A stretch of 64,000 bases of DNA from Fasciolopsis buskii (GCA_008360955.1 LUCM01006819.1:1-64000); one strand, 5' to 3'; positions 34,857 through 48,036 are shown, counted from the first letter of the stretch. Translations and numbers: made by a program. Notes: a model not told the origin generated them from the sequence alone.

Positions 34857-37800
34857 CTGGGATCCATGAAAATGTGTAAGTACATCGCATTGCATTTATT
34901 AATGTCAATAACTTTGGTTATTTTCCATAAATTACATTGAAATTTACGATACAGCCCATTAGACGTCTAGTCACAGATAAGGGAGGGCAGTTGTCAATGC
35001 AAATGACGTAAAACATCAGCGATCAAACTGGAGCGCTTGGAAAATACTTTCCTTCTGAAAACATACAACATATGGCTTGAACCTGAGTTTCAAAGTGGAC
35101 TAGTTTACAGGTAACAAACGAAAAAGCTTCTGCCATTTCAGTGAAAACAAAACCTCACATCATGACTGGTTTTGTTGTAAAGTTTCCCAAACACAGCGTC
35201 TCTAAAGGTTGGCCTTTGCAAGCAAGTCAATGTCGTTTGGCAAGCGACGATGGCATGCCAATGTTAACCTAAAGGGATGACCATATAGTCGGGAATTAGG
35301 GAAAAGCAATTCACAATTGACTTTTGTTTAGACTGAATACCACGTCTGGTTATTCCGAGCTGTCAGGTCATCAGGAGAGACTTTCGAATAGTATGCCAAT
35401 TTATCCTTTTGACAAACCTGTATTTCGTGCAATAGGATTGCACATTGGTCTGCGCAATGCTTGCTGAGTCATTGCTTTTTGATGATAGGACAAGCGACGT
35501 CAAATGAAAATTTGGTCAAAGCATTGGAAAGTGGGTCCGTGAATTCGATTCCACCGATCAATTGCAGCACGCTTCCCGAAAGGAATAACGGCTATTGAGG
35601 ATTGTTTAACAATTATCCATCTAATGTTTATACTGCTAACAGAGATAAGGAGCCGACGATTTATAATTGGCCGGGTAACAATATTTCAACCATTTAGAAA
35701 ACCTAAACGTTTCGCAAACATTACGTAAAGTTTTGCACAGATTCAATGCAGTACACCTGGGCACGATGGAATTGTGTACCTTAAATCTCCAAACTCGGGC
35801 CGGAATGATGATTTCCATGAACGGGTACTGGGTGAAAGAAAGGCGACCAGTACCGATAAGTATCTGATGTGACTTAAAGCGAGCACTGAGCATATCTTCT
35901 CAATGCACACAGTCGCGATGCAATGCACATCTAACTGCCCTTTGATGCTGGGGTTCTCGCACAGAGTTTTAAACGAAAATAATGTCCCAAAAAGTTTGTT
36001 AATCGTCAAACTGGCAACAAAACTGTACGGTTAATTTCCCACGAATAATCGGTACAAACACGAACATTTTCTGTTTCCTGTAATAATTGATGGTCCGAAA
36101 ATACTGTGCATCTCATAGGTTATCTGGAGGGTTGGTGAAGTAGTCATTCCAAAACATTCGAGCAGAAAATGAAAGCAGCATAATCCAGTGTGCACCGATG
36201 ACAACGACAGAATTTGATCGTAAAACGCATCAAAATAACCACATGAATTCGAGGCGCGAGAAGACTGTTCGACTACACGGAAAAGGCTCCCATTCTCAAG
36301 TACCGTTGACTGCAAATTCTGAATGCTTCACTTTATTCGTCAAGATTTCTCAGTATTACCATACCCTATTGCTACCTTATCTGAAATGCATGCCTTCAGA
36401 AAAGAACGTGTATTCATTTATGTCGATTTCAAGTTCACTGGAAGAAACCGTCTTTATTTAAATAATCATTATTGTATAGAGTCCGCGAGCTAAGTGGAAA
36501 CAAATAGACAAGCAATTTTATATTCATTTTTTCTCATATAAAGGAATATTCTTCCCTCTGTGGAGCAGTCAATGATTATTTGAGAATTTTCACTAAGTAA
36601 TTTATTGATCTAGTGGGAAACGTATCGTAAGGTCAATTGGAGCATCAAAGTAATAAACGACGAAGGAAAGACTTTTATTCAAAGCAATACAAAGAGAGAA
36701 AATGTCAGCAAATGTTCGTCTAGTCTGAAAAATCATTCACTTTCAATTAGAATATTTCGCAAACGCATTGTCTTTTGAACCGGAAATTATGGGCTAATTG
36801 TACTCACCTACGTCAGTGTCTGGGCGCGTTGTGGATTTTCACTGTACCCTAAAAAACAGAACCAATTTCTGACTTTGAATTATTCCATTTTCCAACCCCC
36901 TATTGAATGGTCAGACATTTGAGCAAATTTTCGGATTGTCTCTCTTTAGATAACAAGATATCATGTCTCATTGACGAAAATGCAGATTTAACGTCGCACA
37001 AAAAATCGGCTTGGCAGATACGGTTATTTGGACTGGAATCATTTCACAGAATGTTCTGGTATGTTCTGATCAGAAGCTCCGATTAAATTTCTATTTGTGC
37101 GCAACCGAAGAAGGAAACCAAAAGCTTTAGTTTACTTGTTTCGTTTTGGCCAATATTCTGGAAATTGTTTTATGCAGATATGTGCCACCGAAAACCTCAC
37201 ACGGTCGGCTTCAACATACTTTTGCCAACTACATGAAAACTGCAAACCTTGTTGAATTGATAACCGTTGCAGGCAAATCATTTTGCCTATGAATAACCAC
37301 TTTGTGTGTGGATCTACTTCACATATCACGTGATCCGCAAGAAACGAAAGTTCTAAACATAAGGGCCTCCTATGCTACTGGTCAATCTGAAGCCTTTTTA
37401 CACTTATCTTTATTCTGGTTTTTCTGTAACGGCTTTTGGGAAACTAAATTAAAAAAGAGTATTTAAGTCAAGAACAGAATATACAGCTGGAAAGTTCATT
37501 GAAAAGGAAATTGCTGGCCCACTCTAGAATGAGGAACCTTAGCCGCGAAACCGGTGGTCAGCTTCCGGAGAATTGTAATCTCTCCCTGATGGAAATTTGG
37601 AAGGCAGAATGGTGGTACACATTTTCTACTTGGTCTTACTAACAAATACTACTAATAATACCTCAGGGTATGTCAGTGTCTCCAAGAGATGGGTTAAACA
37701 CGGTGCAAATCCGATGGGATTTTCCATAATTGGTCCCGCTTAAGTAAGACAAACGAGTCACAAAGCAATCGATTTCCCACGCAGTAGCCGAGTATCGTTT

Positions 37801-40391
37801 TTGATAAATTTTGAGCGAATTCATTTATGATATCGGGTAAAATGTTGCGAAAATAAAAATAACCAACTGGCCCTCGTGTTTTTCGGTGGCATTTTTACGG
37901 CACATTCGAATAAATGTCATTGGTTTGTATTTCAACATTTAGTAAAATTTGGTGCTTGGACAAAAATTCTTCGGCTGATCGAATTCCGTAACAAAACATA
38001 CTGTCACCGGGTGAACATGCCAATTCATAATTAGTTTTGCAAGTTTTATCTTTCCATTCGAGCAAAATTGAAGACATTAGTTCAGTCCTATCCCACCATA
38101 GGTTTTTACCGTTACTGATAGTGTGCACTTTACAAAAGTGTTTGATTACACAAAGTAAACAAAAGCGAAAGATTCGTGTCTCATGGAAACTGATAGACTG
38201 ACAAACAATGTCCCCCTACGTTCCTTTTATTTTCGCGCAAATCGATTGAGAAAATTGAGGTCGTATAAAATAATTTTCAGTCCATTTTCAATTGATGTCG
38301 AGTGCAAGTGCGTAAACTCAGTGCAAGTAGATGGAAAACAAATTTTGAAAATTCCAGATGCGAAAACGAGCCAAAAACAATACTTGTCAGATAGATAACA
38401 TTTCTAAATAAATAAAACAGCTATGTTGCTATCGCACGCGGGTACAATTCCTGCACTTTTATCTGCTGTCGCTTCCGATGGATTCCTTTTTTTCTAAAAG
38501 GGGTTGTACCTGTGGCTTTGTCTTGTTTTTAAATAACAATTTTTGTTTATCTCTCCGTAGATTATAGTGGACAAAGTTTATCAGGAAAATGCAATCAAAT
38601 ATATCTGGTAAACTGATTAGCGTTTCAGGATCAAGCTGAATGCTGTCAATCGGTGACTGTATTCAAGTTGGCCAGTTGCATTTGGTCTGGCCGATTCATG
38701 CCTCACCATGGGTTCCCGGTGTGAGGTTTTTCACCAACGTTTGCATTTTTCGTATGACACTTCATGTGAAAACAGTGAACCCCCGGTATGCACACAAGTC
38801 CATGGCTATAGCTCCATTTATTGCAATTTAGGTGCAAAGGTGGAGAAAAAATTGATCTACAATCTGTATCGAAACCGAAAACAGGGATACGTTGTCAAAC
38901 ATCTTCAGAAATAATAGGTTTAATCCGAAGGAACTCATGTGAAGTCAGACATAGTCGTTCTCGGATGGTGCCTTGGTGGAATCAACACTGAGTATGAGCC
39001 AATCGGTGATTTGCTCACTGATAGTCAGTGAAGCCGCTTTTCATACTGATGAAGCAGGTGCTTTTGTGTTCTACGTTAAAGGTGGTCGATTGTTATGTGG
39101 GTTCGGACACGATTACATGGAACAAAATAAATCAAACAACAAATCATTCCGAAGTATTTTGAAACCTGTCTTGCAGCATTTGATCATCTATCAGCCGCTT
39201 AAAAGAAAACATTAATGGTGAATGGTTACCAGGTGATTTACGGTTTCAATTAATGAAAATACCAGTTTGAACTTTCAAGATATGGTCACTAATACGTTGA
39301 TCAGTCACAAACCCCAGTGCACGTGAAACTAAGATACACAAAGGTTGGCTTTGTCTAGGGGATATTGAAAATCCGTCTTGCTGTGTTATGATATACCACA
39401 TGTGAAACGTATCAGTTCCTCAACCGGCTTTCAATCGTATCAAAGAAGAAACCACGGAACATAATCTAAGAAAAGAACGTTTTTTTAAACATAGCATTGC
39501 CTTAGAAACCATATGTGAAATGATTAGGAGAAACGTACAGTTGTACTGTTAAAGTGCATGTCAGTAAACCAGCCGAGTATATGTACGTGTGTGCCTGTGT
39601 GCGTGGGTTTGTGCACAAGGAGAACCAGAATGCGAAGAACTCCAGAAGTTCCACATCTGAAGTCGAATGTACGCGCGAAGTGAGGCAAAGATGTAACAAA
39701 TCGCGCGGAAAATCGGATGCAAATCCAAATTGGGCTGCTCCGAAATCTTGTAATAGTCTAGTCGAGGGAGTGTTTTACTCCACACTAAAATGGATAAAAG
39801 TAGTGCCTATGTGCAACACAAAATCACTCGTGGTAACAAATGCACCACATTTGGAAAGCCCCGGTTGATGAGCTCAAGTGAAAGCAAAACTCGAGTTTGA
39901 TTCATCTCGGGTGTGAAATTAACTGAGATTTAGGCGTAAACGGTGCAGTCCGAGGAGCAGTCAGCCAAGCATAGAAAAACAGTTCAGTTTATCTTTTCTC
40001 GTCCCATATAATGGTTGGCTGATTTCGCACAACCTTTAGTTTAGAGACTGTATCTAGCAAACCAGTGATCACGCTAGATTTTGCTGATAAGTTTGCATAG
40101 GGATAAAATCAATTAGTTGACCACATTCGGAATAAATCATTATTGTGGAACACTTGGTGCTATTTTTGTCTAGTTAATAAGCTCTCAATACAGCCGTAAA
40201 AGGACATTTAACGGGTCTTTAACAGTCAGTAGTAACCCGCAGCCCTATTACTTTGTTTTATTGGTTTCAATGCGGACTATTACTGAAAAGGTATGGCTGT
40301 TGACTACCCTAACTACCCTTAAGAAACGATTTACTTGCATCTTGTTGGGCATTCAGTTAGGAATACAATAGAAAGTTTTGAGTGGCTACAG
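34857..40391. other. long stretch with only weak coding signal
   Basis: Candidate fragments were noted at 35743-36009 minus (hydrophobic, no clear splice pair), 38629-38718 plus (30 codons with a TTTCAG acceptor and a CCCG/GTGTGA donor), 38973-39215 plus and 39554-39868 plus (cysteine-containing). None is convincing alone. The rest is stop-rich. Confidence 0.35.
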
Positions 40392-40648
40392 CCATGTACC
40401 GAAGAGATCAGCTCGATAAATCCGAGCCCGGCCGTCCCTTCCGATTTAATCGTCTTGTTCGCAGAAATCGTGATAACTTATACAAAAACTGGTTTATCAA
40501 AATTGGCCCACCGAAATTCGAGATTTTCAAATCACTGCGGTATTTATTCCCAAGTGGTTTTCAGTTCCATCAGTGGACGTTTTGCTGCCACACTGCTTCA
40601 TTGAATCGTCAATTTATTCAGCTGGAGTGTTCAGCCCAGCTTTCTTGA
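40392..40648 (+). CDS. possible terminal or internal exon, basic protein
   Basis: After an acceptor (GTGGCTACAG before CCATGT) a plus-strand frame runs 85 codons to a TGA. The N-terminal part is strikingly rich in Arg, Lys and Asp (YRRDQLDKSEPGRPFRFNRL), then becomes aromatic. An internal CCAA/GTGGTT could be a donor. No polyadenylation signal is evident just downstream. The family is unknown. Confidence 0.25.
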
Positions 40649-42021
40649 CCCATCGAGTAAAGGCAAATATATTTGGTAGGTTTAGGTTTCCATTCTTTAT
40701 AAATAAGCAGTTTTATTCTCTTCTCATTCTTCACAATCCTTTTAGATACAGAACTTAGAGAATTTGTTCCACTACACGTTGGTAGCTTAATTTCATAACA
40801 GGATTAGTTGAAGCTCGTGAATTTGTCGTATGCAAAACATTTTCTGCGTTCTCCAGCAAATGCTAACAAAATCCGTTCCAAACCTCTATCTGCTTCCTGG
40901 TTCAAGTTAATAAGAGATAATTCTCGACATATGCATCGTTCGTCCAGCTTTTGTCACTAAAATTGAAAACCAGCCCTCATGATCTTTTCAGTTCTGGGTT
41001 TAATCCCTGACGGCGAATCACAAAAGAATTGCATTTTGCATCGCCAACCCGGGAGTTTGGTATAACGATTACTTTGATCTCATGTTCTGGTGTCTTAATT
41101 GTCATTTGCTTGGCACCTTCCATCGGCTGTTGCTCGCGTGGACAATACCGAGTCTCTTTTGCAACAAGAATAAAAGAATCCGTGTATTGTTATTAAATTT
41201 GTCAAATCAAGAGAAAATACGTAGCCTTTTTGGAGGGAACCAGAGGGAGTCTGAACATATTGCTGTTCGCGTACAAAGTGAACTGGTTAATTTTGAATAG
41301 TTTTATCAGGCAATGGATTCTAGCAGGAATCATGGTTTTCTTCGCTAGCCCAAACCGTCAGGAAGAATAATTTTGGGGCTTACTGCTTACTATACTTCAT
41401 CATTACTCGTTGCTTTGATTCTCTTTAACTGGTGATTCTTAATTTCATTCTTTCCTGTTGCACGTGATACACAGCGTTTCCGCCTCCGTCGTCCAGACGT
41501 TCACAATATTCTGCTTCTGAGCAGCTTGGATGTAACCGGTGAATTACAAGCCAACTGTTTCTGCAACTTCGAATTCGTTTCGCGTGAACTTTGAATAGCT
41601 CGGCAGTGTTGTTCCTACTGTAATGCTTCGTTTTATCTAAAGCTATCAGCTTTTCATCCATCACGAATCCTAGTTTCACCAAAGTATTTGCGGGATGACC
41701 CATCGCTTAAGTTACGGAGGGACAAAACGACTCCAATGCCAGTAAACACAGGTAACCAATCATCCCAAAGTTATTAATTTTTCAGTCTTAATTTGCAAAT
41801 GGCAAGCCGTGGAGAGCTATTAGTCAAATGGACTGGCTGCTAAAAGAGACTCATCCTAATTTCAATTCTAGCAGAATCTTGGCTATTATTTGAGCAGAAC
41901 AATGCTTTGCCTTCAGGAAAAATCATATATCCGGTCTAATATCCATCCATTTCTCAGAATTGTCGGGAAATGAGGGGTAAACGATCAGTTTTTGCAATCG
42001 GAGCACTTTGCCCGTGTACAG
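40649..42021. other. stretch with no firm gene
   Basis: A plus frame at 41082-41300 (with a possible donor CAAA/GTGAAC) and a minus frame at 41425-41703 overlap no domain. It could be intron upstream of the exon at 42022. Confidence 0.35.
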
Positions 42022-42248
42022 GCTTTTCGTCTCATTTGGCTGTTATTCTATAACTAAACGGAATGCCAACGGTAACGGGGGCAGTGTTCTTGGCAAATAT
42101 CAAAAAGCAACAAATACTCAGCTAGATTTCACTTGCAGAAAATATTCTCGTGATATTCCCGGGGTCAAATTAGAAAGTATGACGGAGAAATATGGAGTTC
42201 CAATTAAAAAATCCGAACGTGGTCGAAACTATATTGATTTTAACCTCG
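42022..42248 (+). CDS. candidate internal exon, unknown product
   Basis: Seventy-five full codons between an acceptor (TTTGCCCGTGTACAG before GCTTTT) and a strong donor (AACCTCG before GTACGT), split codons at both ends. The upstream frame is closed by a stop at 41978, and the frame continues past the donor only to a stop at 42278. The translation has two cysteines and a polar, Lys/Arg-rich second half (LESMTEKYGVPIKKSERGR). It joins in phase to the exon at 43846-44095, with a GAC codon created at the junction. Confidence 0.42.
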
Positions 42249-43845
42249 GTACGTGTTTTCAGCTTCCGATCCGGCATTGACCAAATTAAACGAACACTCG
42301 GGGAAGGACAAAACTAATGGGATCACTCATATTTATCTCCTTCACCTAACAATTCTGCGTACGCATTTGTGATTATTCAAAATCCACAAGCCTTGATTCG
42401 TCTGATCACCATCGTGCAAAACATTGTTCGGAAAGCAGTTGAAGCTTTGAATTTCTTTGTTTCTTAGTGAGCCCATGCAACGTCTGTTGGTTAAGAAGAT
42501 TTGATTTTTGTTTTTGTAAGGGTAGTTAGTACTGTTTCGTCGTGAATGCCACCTTCGTCAGAAATCAACATAGGTGCGGAAATTTTGCATTGATTTCATC
42601 AATCGATATTGGGATCGGAAATACCACCAGAATTTGGTTAATGCCGAAGAGCCGAACTGTCCCAGGGAAAGAATTAATGAGTGAGCGTTGATCATGAAAT
42701 ATCAAAGTATGCTGTTTGATATTGAATAATAAACAATCACTTTGTCTGCTTGACTAGCTTTTTCTCATAGGAAATAGCGGCTGAAGTAAATTAGGCAAGT
42801 TTGTTCTCGCGTATTTCACACAAGTCCGAGGTAAATTGACGATTAGCGTAAATCTTAACACTGTCTGCCTTATTGTTTTGTATTGTGAAAAACGAAAGTT
42901 GTGTGCTTGAAAAACGTGAGATTTTGCCTATATTTGTTTCGGCTTAGGGTTATCACTGAGACGCATTAAAATTTTGAGAAACATAGCGATCAAATTCTTT
43001 CGTCACTGGCTGAAAACAGCTAGATGAAACTCCAGCTCCCACTCTGCTGAATGTATACGTATATTTACATAGACATAAAACTACAATTCGACTCCCAGCT
43101 GGGCTGTTGTGCTCTAAATTCATACTCGTGAATCATCGTTGGTGTTGCAACTTTCTCTCTAATCCATTTGACACTGGCTAGTAGGCTACGCCGCTGCTAA
43201 CCGCATTTCTTAATATTTTCTTCTACCAGCTGCTGAATTTGGAAAGAAAGAAAAGCGATTATTTTCTTTTGACAGAAATTTGGCATTTTGCAATAATTAG
43301 TGACGTCGGTGCAAGTCTCGAGTGTATACTGGTCTAGATGTGTCGAATGTTTGAATGGCACGTGAACGGTGAGACACTTGCTCACACGTTGTCATTTGGT
43401 GCACTGCGACAGTTGGGCAGCTCATCGAAGCGCACTTGATACCCGGAGTATATCATGGTAAACTCATATGCACAATACACGACACAACTACTTATTTCTC
43501 TCGCTTTCTTATGCATATTTTGTGCAACCCGGTAAAATCGCTGTTCAAGAACATCAGTAAGTAAATTACACGGATCATTGTCCAATTTACGTGAGACGAA
43601 ATTCAGCTTTCGAATAGCACTGAAGCTGTCAGATCATGTCACTTTCGTGTAGATAAAGCCATTAGACAGGCCTCGACGTAAACGAACTTTTTCAACTTTT
43701 AAGCTTACAGGCACCAATGCCCGACAAGCAGATATGCCAGCTTTCGTCGCACTATTTGTAGGTTCGATCCAATCCGATGGAAAGGAAGCGATAACACATT
43801 GAGTTTAACCAAATAGTTTGACTCTTATTTTGAACTTTATTCAAG
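42249..43845 (+). other. probable intron between plus-strand exon candidates
   Basis: Starts GTACGT and ends with a pyrimidine-rich ATTTTGAACTTTATTCAAG. Minus-strand frames at 43197-43585 inside it have no splice support. The call depends on the two flanking exons being real. Confidence 0.35.
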
Positions 43846-44095
43846 ACATCTATAAATACGCCTGCTGCAGTAGTTTTCATCCAAAGTTCGAATACGAGGG
43901 TGGTCGTACTGGGACAAATATAACAACATCTGAGCGAGAGTATATTTGCTACAAAATGCAGTCTTTTCTCATGGTGATGGATAAACCTCAAACACCTTTA
44001 TTGGTTCTAAATTGGGAATTCTTGCTGAAATTCGCCAATCAAATGAGTGCTGGCCAGTATCCTCGCTACGGGAGTATAGTTGGTGGTCAAAAGAC
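43846..44095 (+). CDS. candidate internal exon, unknown product
   Basis: Eighty-two codons between a good acceptor (TTATTTTGAACTTTATTCAAG) and a donor (AAAGAC before GTGTGT). It is phase-compatible with 42022-42248. The translation has a CC pair near the start (YKYACCSSFHPKFEYEGGR), an NIT sequon and a hydrophobic LLVLNWEFLLKFA segment, consistent with an extracellular or luminal domain. Overlapping minus-strand frames exist but lack comparable splice sites. The family is unknown. Confidence 0.38.
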
Positions 44096-44302
44096 GTGTG
44101 TTATGGTCACAATTCTGAGAAGGCAACAGTTTCTGTTGTCCCTTTGATAGCCAATATGCTCGCGCTGATGCGCGACGCAGTTTCCGTAACCCATACCACT
44201 CGAAAGTACCTTCAATTCTAAAGTGAAAAAGGACGGAAGAGCAAAACCTGGTGAATAAGGAGACGTGGTGATTGACAAAAAGCTTTGTTGGGAACAAGAC
44301 AG

Positions 44303-44516
44303 TAAAAGTTCTAAACGATCAAGTGATATACTTCCTCCAGCCTCTGTAGAAAATTTTCGTGGATTCCAATGCGAAATCCGAATTAACTCGAATCTGTTGG
44401 TTGAGTTCTTCCATATTCTGAACCTATCACAACTTGGCTACACTGATCCGTCTTGTGACAGCTTGCGTTTGGGAGAAATACGCACATCACTAGGGTTTAT
44501 TTGTAGACTTGCGTGA
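44303..44516 (+). CDS. possible exon with a CUB-like half domain
   Basis: A plus-strand frame whose second half reads FQCEIRINSNLLVEFFHILN and then a SCDSLRLGEIR block. That resembles the later part of a CUB domain: Cys, a beta strand of the I-x-L-x-F-x-x-F-x-L type, then Cys-Asp-x-Leu. CUB domains are extracellular beta-sandwiches in secreted or membrane proteins. The acceptor at 44302 has a poor pyrimidine tract. A weak donor (CTAGG before GTTTAT, after 44495) or the TGA at 44516 could end the exon. The phase would fit 43846-44095. The CUB assignment is tentative. Confidence 0.25.
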
Positions 44517-45147
44517 TATATGAACAAACCACTTGAAAATTTGTGCTCCACAATGATTTCTTTGAAATACTATTCTCTCAAATTTCAACTTTGCTCATAC
44601 AATTATGTCACCATAACACGACGACACAGCGGAGAACCTAGGGCACATGCACTGACATTTCTGGTCCAACAGTGTTTCTCAGGCTAGTGTGCATTATACA
44701 ATCTCACCCATAAATCAATGAACTTTGGCTGATTGGAGCCAAGAATCGACAGCAGTTTAAGTGTAGATCATTAAAATACGTTGAACGAATGACAGAGATT
44801 GGGTATGTTTCTTTATTCGAATTAGTAGCACAAAAACGGTCGCTGGTCAGACAAAGTAGGGATGCAGTTTAAAAGGTTATTCAATTCAACGAAAAGTATC
44901 TGCAAGCAACTACCATAGATATATGGAATGCGATGTCGGGTACCGTAAAAGAATCCAAATCGTTCGATGAAATGACTGATTCGGATTTCACTTGGACGAA
45001 CATCTATTCCTTTGAAATGGCCATTAGAGTTGCCCGAGATATGCCGTTTCAAATGCATATTTGTCCAAAAATTAAGTACAAGAAAATCCGAACAACTTAC
45101 TTGAAACCTAACAAGCACCGGAAAACCAGTGGTCAAGCAACTCAAAG
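44517..45147. other. stretch with a weak exon candidate
   Basis: A plus frame with an acceptor-like CTACCATAG before 44920 and a TTAA/GTACAA donor near 45077 reads as mixed protein (DSDFTWTNIYSFEMAIRVAR). A long overlapping minus frame (44822-45214) runs into the SINE. Neither could be preferred. Confidence 0.3.
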
Positions 45148-45317
45148 TGGCGGTGGTCAAGTGGATAAAATCGTGGCGTTTCAACGCAAAGGTCGCGGGT
45201 TCGGATCTTCCCACTGCCGGCCAACTTCCCCACTTAGCAGCCCTTTGTAGTCCGTTTCTGAAAAATGATGGATGTTGCTATTTCATTAATAAAGAAAGTG
45301 AAAGATAAAAGATAAAA
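45148..45317 (+). repeat. tRNA-derived SINE, copy A
   Basis: The head keeps tRNA features: box A TGGTCAAGTGG (45154-45164), box B GGTCGCGGGTTCGGATC (45191-45207), and a seven-pair acceptor stem between GGCGGTG (45149-45155) and CACTGCC (45212-45218) with one G-T wobble. Box A and spacing resemble a Leu- or Ser-type tRNA with a long variable region. The body (CCCCACTTAGCAGCCCT, then GTTTCTGAAAAATGATG) and the AAAGATAAAAGATAAAA tail match the minus-strand copy at 3.1-3.28 kb. SINEs of this build are transcribed by RNA polymerase III and mobilised by a partner LINE. Confidence 0.85.
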
Positions 45318-46834
45318 GGTAATTTCAGCAAGAACCAAAACAAAAAGCAGTGGCTTGACGTGAACGGCAGATGTAACAGTCCGATTGGGTGATTTGGGAA
45401 TCTTTCAAGTTGGTTGCAGACCACGCATTATAGTGCTTTGTTTCAAACGGGAAATCAATTTCTGTCCAAATTATTCTTTCCCTTGAAATGTTTCGTAGGA
45501 GTAATGCATTATTTTATGATTCCACACACACTGCAAACGTCGACCTGCAAACGGAACCTTCGAAAGTCGATCTTGCTTGTCCCGAACTTCTAGGACTACC
45601 CTTCGTTGTGTGGATGTTCCCCTCTAAAATTCAACAAACCTGAGTTCGTCCTCAGGGAAAGGGAGATTTTCGACGTGTTTTTCACTGATGTTTGCCCTGC
45701 CAAATAAACGTTATTGGGTAATTTTGTTTTTACGGCACTAACGGATTGTGTGCATAACAGTAACGCCCCTGGTGAATAGCGATCTCCCTAAGAAAGCAGA
45801 AGAGCGATTTCGTAGAAAGTAAACTAAACAGCTCACACTACTACTAGCATTTCATTCTTTCTATAACGATTCTTGTTCAGTTTTCTGATTAATCTATCCT
45901 AATTACACCTGGTTACAGGACCGAGATCAATTTTAACGAATCTAACTGAGCTTCCATTTATTGTACGGAAAAATAAACGCATTAGGCGTTCTTCTACTTT
46001 CTGTCACCCGGGTTTAACCTTCTGGTTCATCGGATTAAAAAGCCCTCTTGCACGCGCTGTTGACAGGGAAGAACAAATCTGAGGTCTGCAGTTTTTCCCC
46101 TCTGTTCTCGTTCTGCGTGCAGCTTTCCATTCTTGTACATTACAATTTTTAAACTATCTACTCATCTGTCGCGACAGCAATTCTGTTTAGTTATTTACAG
46201 CAGTTACTCGATCTGTTGTGAGCGATCACCGCGCAAGCGTTTGCTGTTTGCTGCGCATTTCGTAACTTTAAGGACGCATTCTGAAATTGATGTGGTCTTT
46301 ACTTATCTTTTGCTCAGCCTCGGTGGCCGGTGGTGCAACAATTACAGGCGTTTCCAAGCGTCGCGTTCTCTTGATATATTTAGGATAGTGGTGATTTCGT
46401 TCCAAAAGTCAAACAAAGTCAAAATATTTCAATTCACATTTACCACTTCTATTACACAGGAATTCGAGATGAGGTTTTGCCTTCTGTTCACTGTCCAACT
46501 GTGATGGATCGTTTCTTGGTCACTGAGTCTTCAAGCATTTGAACAACAAAGCCATGGAGCAGTTTATGTTCATGTTTTCGGTCAAAGCTCACCTTTTGTT
46601 GTTTTCAGATAAACCTTCAAACTGGGCATTCGTGATGAAGAAAATGGAACATTGAGCAAGAAAATGAACCCAAAATGGATGGTTTTGTTTGTTCACAGAG
46701 CCAGACAACATTTCCCTACTTTGAACCATCGGTTTTCGTTGGAGATGGAATCAAAATAATCCATTTCGTATGTCCAAACGGATGTTATTGTATCTGGGCG
46801 CCGTGCACGCTTTGGACAACAGTTGATGTGACAG
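45318..46834. other. stretch with no firm gene
   Basis: A plus frame at 46133-46504 has no supported splice sites. Otherwise stop-rich. Confidence 0.4.
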
Positions 46835-46930
46835 TTTGTAAGTGAGCGGTTACATGGCGTGTCTGATCCGGGTGAACTCATTTTCACATGTAGCTCATTC
46901 TGTTTAGACAGTCGTGATTTGCATTGTTTA
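46720..46930 (-). CDS. competing minus-strand exon candidate, cysteine-rich
   Basis: A minus-strand frame ending at a donor (GGTTCAAA before GTAGGG). The translation contains a NCHINCCPKRARRPDTITSV block and an aromatic, acidic end (YEMDYFDSISNENRWF). The 5' acceptor could not be fixed; the boundary given is approximate. It overlaps the plus-strand candidate at 46835-47011, and the sequence alone does not say which is real. Confidence 0.22.
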
Positions 46931-47011
46931 TCCGCTAATATTCCGGGCAATCTGAATAATGGTGTTTTCAGTCTTGAAAAGTACAGGGGAAGCTTGCTGC
47001 CTGTTACACTG
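46835..47011 (+). CDS. candidate internal exon, cysteine-containing
   Basis: Fifty-nine codons, phase 0 in and out. An in-frame stop ends two codons before an acceptor (TTGATGTGACAG before TTTGTA), and the donor is TTACACTG before GTATTC. The translation has three or four cysteines in the first half (FTCSSFCLDSRDLHCLSANI), as in a secreted or ectodomain segment. A minus-strand frame with its own donor (TTCAAA/GTAGGG at 46720) overlaps and is a credible competitor. The family is unknown. Confidence 0.32.
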
Positions 47012-48036
47012 GTATTCCGTCAACCATTGACGTTCAGCTTTTGACCATACTTGTATCATATCGTTTCAACGCTCTGTTAGTGCTCTGTGATATCTCACGG
47101 GCAGTAAAGTTTCAGAGCGAAATATAATTTTACAATCAATTTTAATAACCACCTTTCACTTTGAGAGAAGTTGCTCTCCACAAATTCATATTCCCATTGG
47201 TAGTTCATGTCTGACTCGTTTAACAATCATTGAAAAGACCGTGCCAATGGGATCAACTAGGTTTTGTTGGACTGCGCCTTCCTAGCATTTCATCGAGCAT
47301 CGTTATGATAGACCCTTATAATTCATCGTGATGCTATTTTATATGTTGATCTTGATAGAATTCGACTCGGATTCTGTCGACGAATGTTTGCGGATATTCA
47401 CTACTTTGAGGTTACTCATTGACCAGACTGATTTTCTTAACAACTAACTATATCACAAACGGCAATTATTAGAACAGCAAAGTACAATGCCACTCTGGCT
47501 TCCCGGTTTGCCCACAGAATTTATCTTACTGCGAAATTCTTTGGATAAGTGTTAAACGCTGGCGAATATCAAGTGACCAGCCATTCAGTTAAAACAAATG
47601 AACTCAGAACTTCTGCTTCTTAGTAAGGGAATCCAAACACGAAGAATAATTTAGTGCAATTAATTTGGATCCGCACACGTTGTTACAAGTTTGCCGTATG
47701 AGCAATGCGACCGTGGCAATGGCAAAATGCATTCAAGAACATAAACTGGGTTTCGACGCCAACCTCCCATGACTCAAGTGCGGCAGTTGAGGTGGGAAGA
47801 ATAATGGCAGGGATAAAACCGTTACTACGGTTTAACAGTCTATACCGATTAGGTGACCGGTGGCACCTCATGTTAGTCAACCTTATGAATTTAACTAAAT
47901 TCGTTTTCGTCACGAATGATGAGGCGTCTGGTAATCAATTAAGGCGAATATTTTATTCGCAGCGAGCTTCGTTTCCACACTTTCGGATGTGCACAATGGA
48001 TCTGTTTGTTTTTAACCTTCTTGAAGGACGGATAAC
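47012..48036. other. stretch with overlapping frames on both strands
   Basis: A 111-codon plus frame (47705-48040) and a 76-codon minus frame (47683-47913) overlap. Neither has a clear splice pair or domain. Confidence 0.35.

Noticed and set aside
46133..46504. A 123-codon plus-strand frame as a gene
   Set aside because: Composition is driven by T/C-rich tracts, splice sites are unsupported, and no domain is visible.
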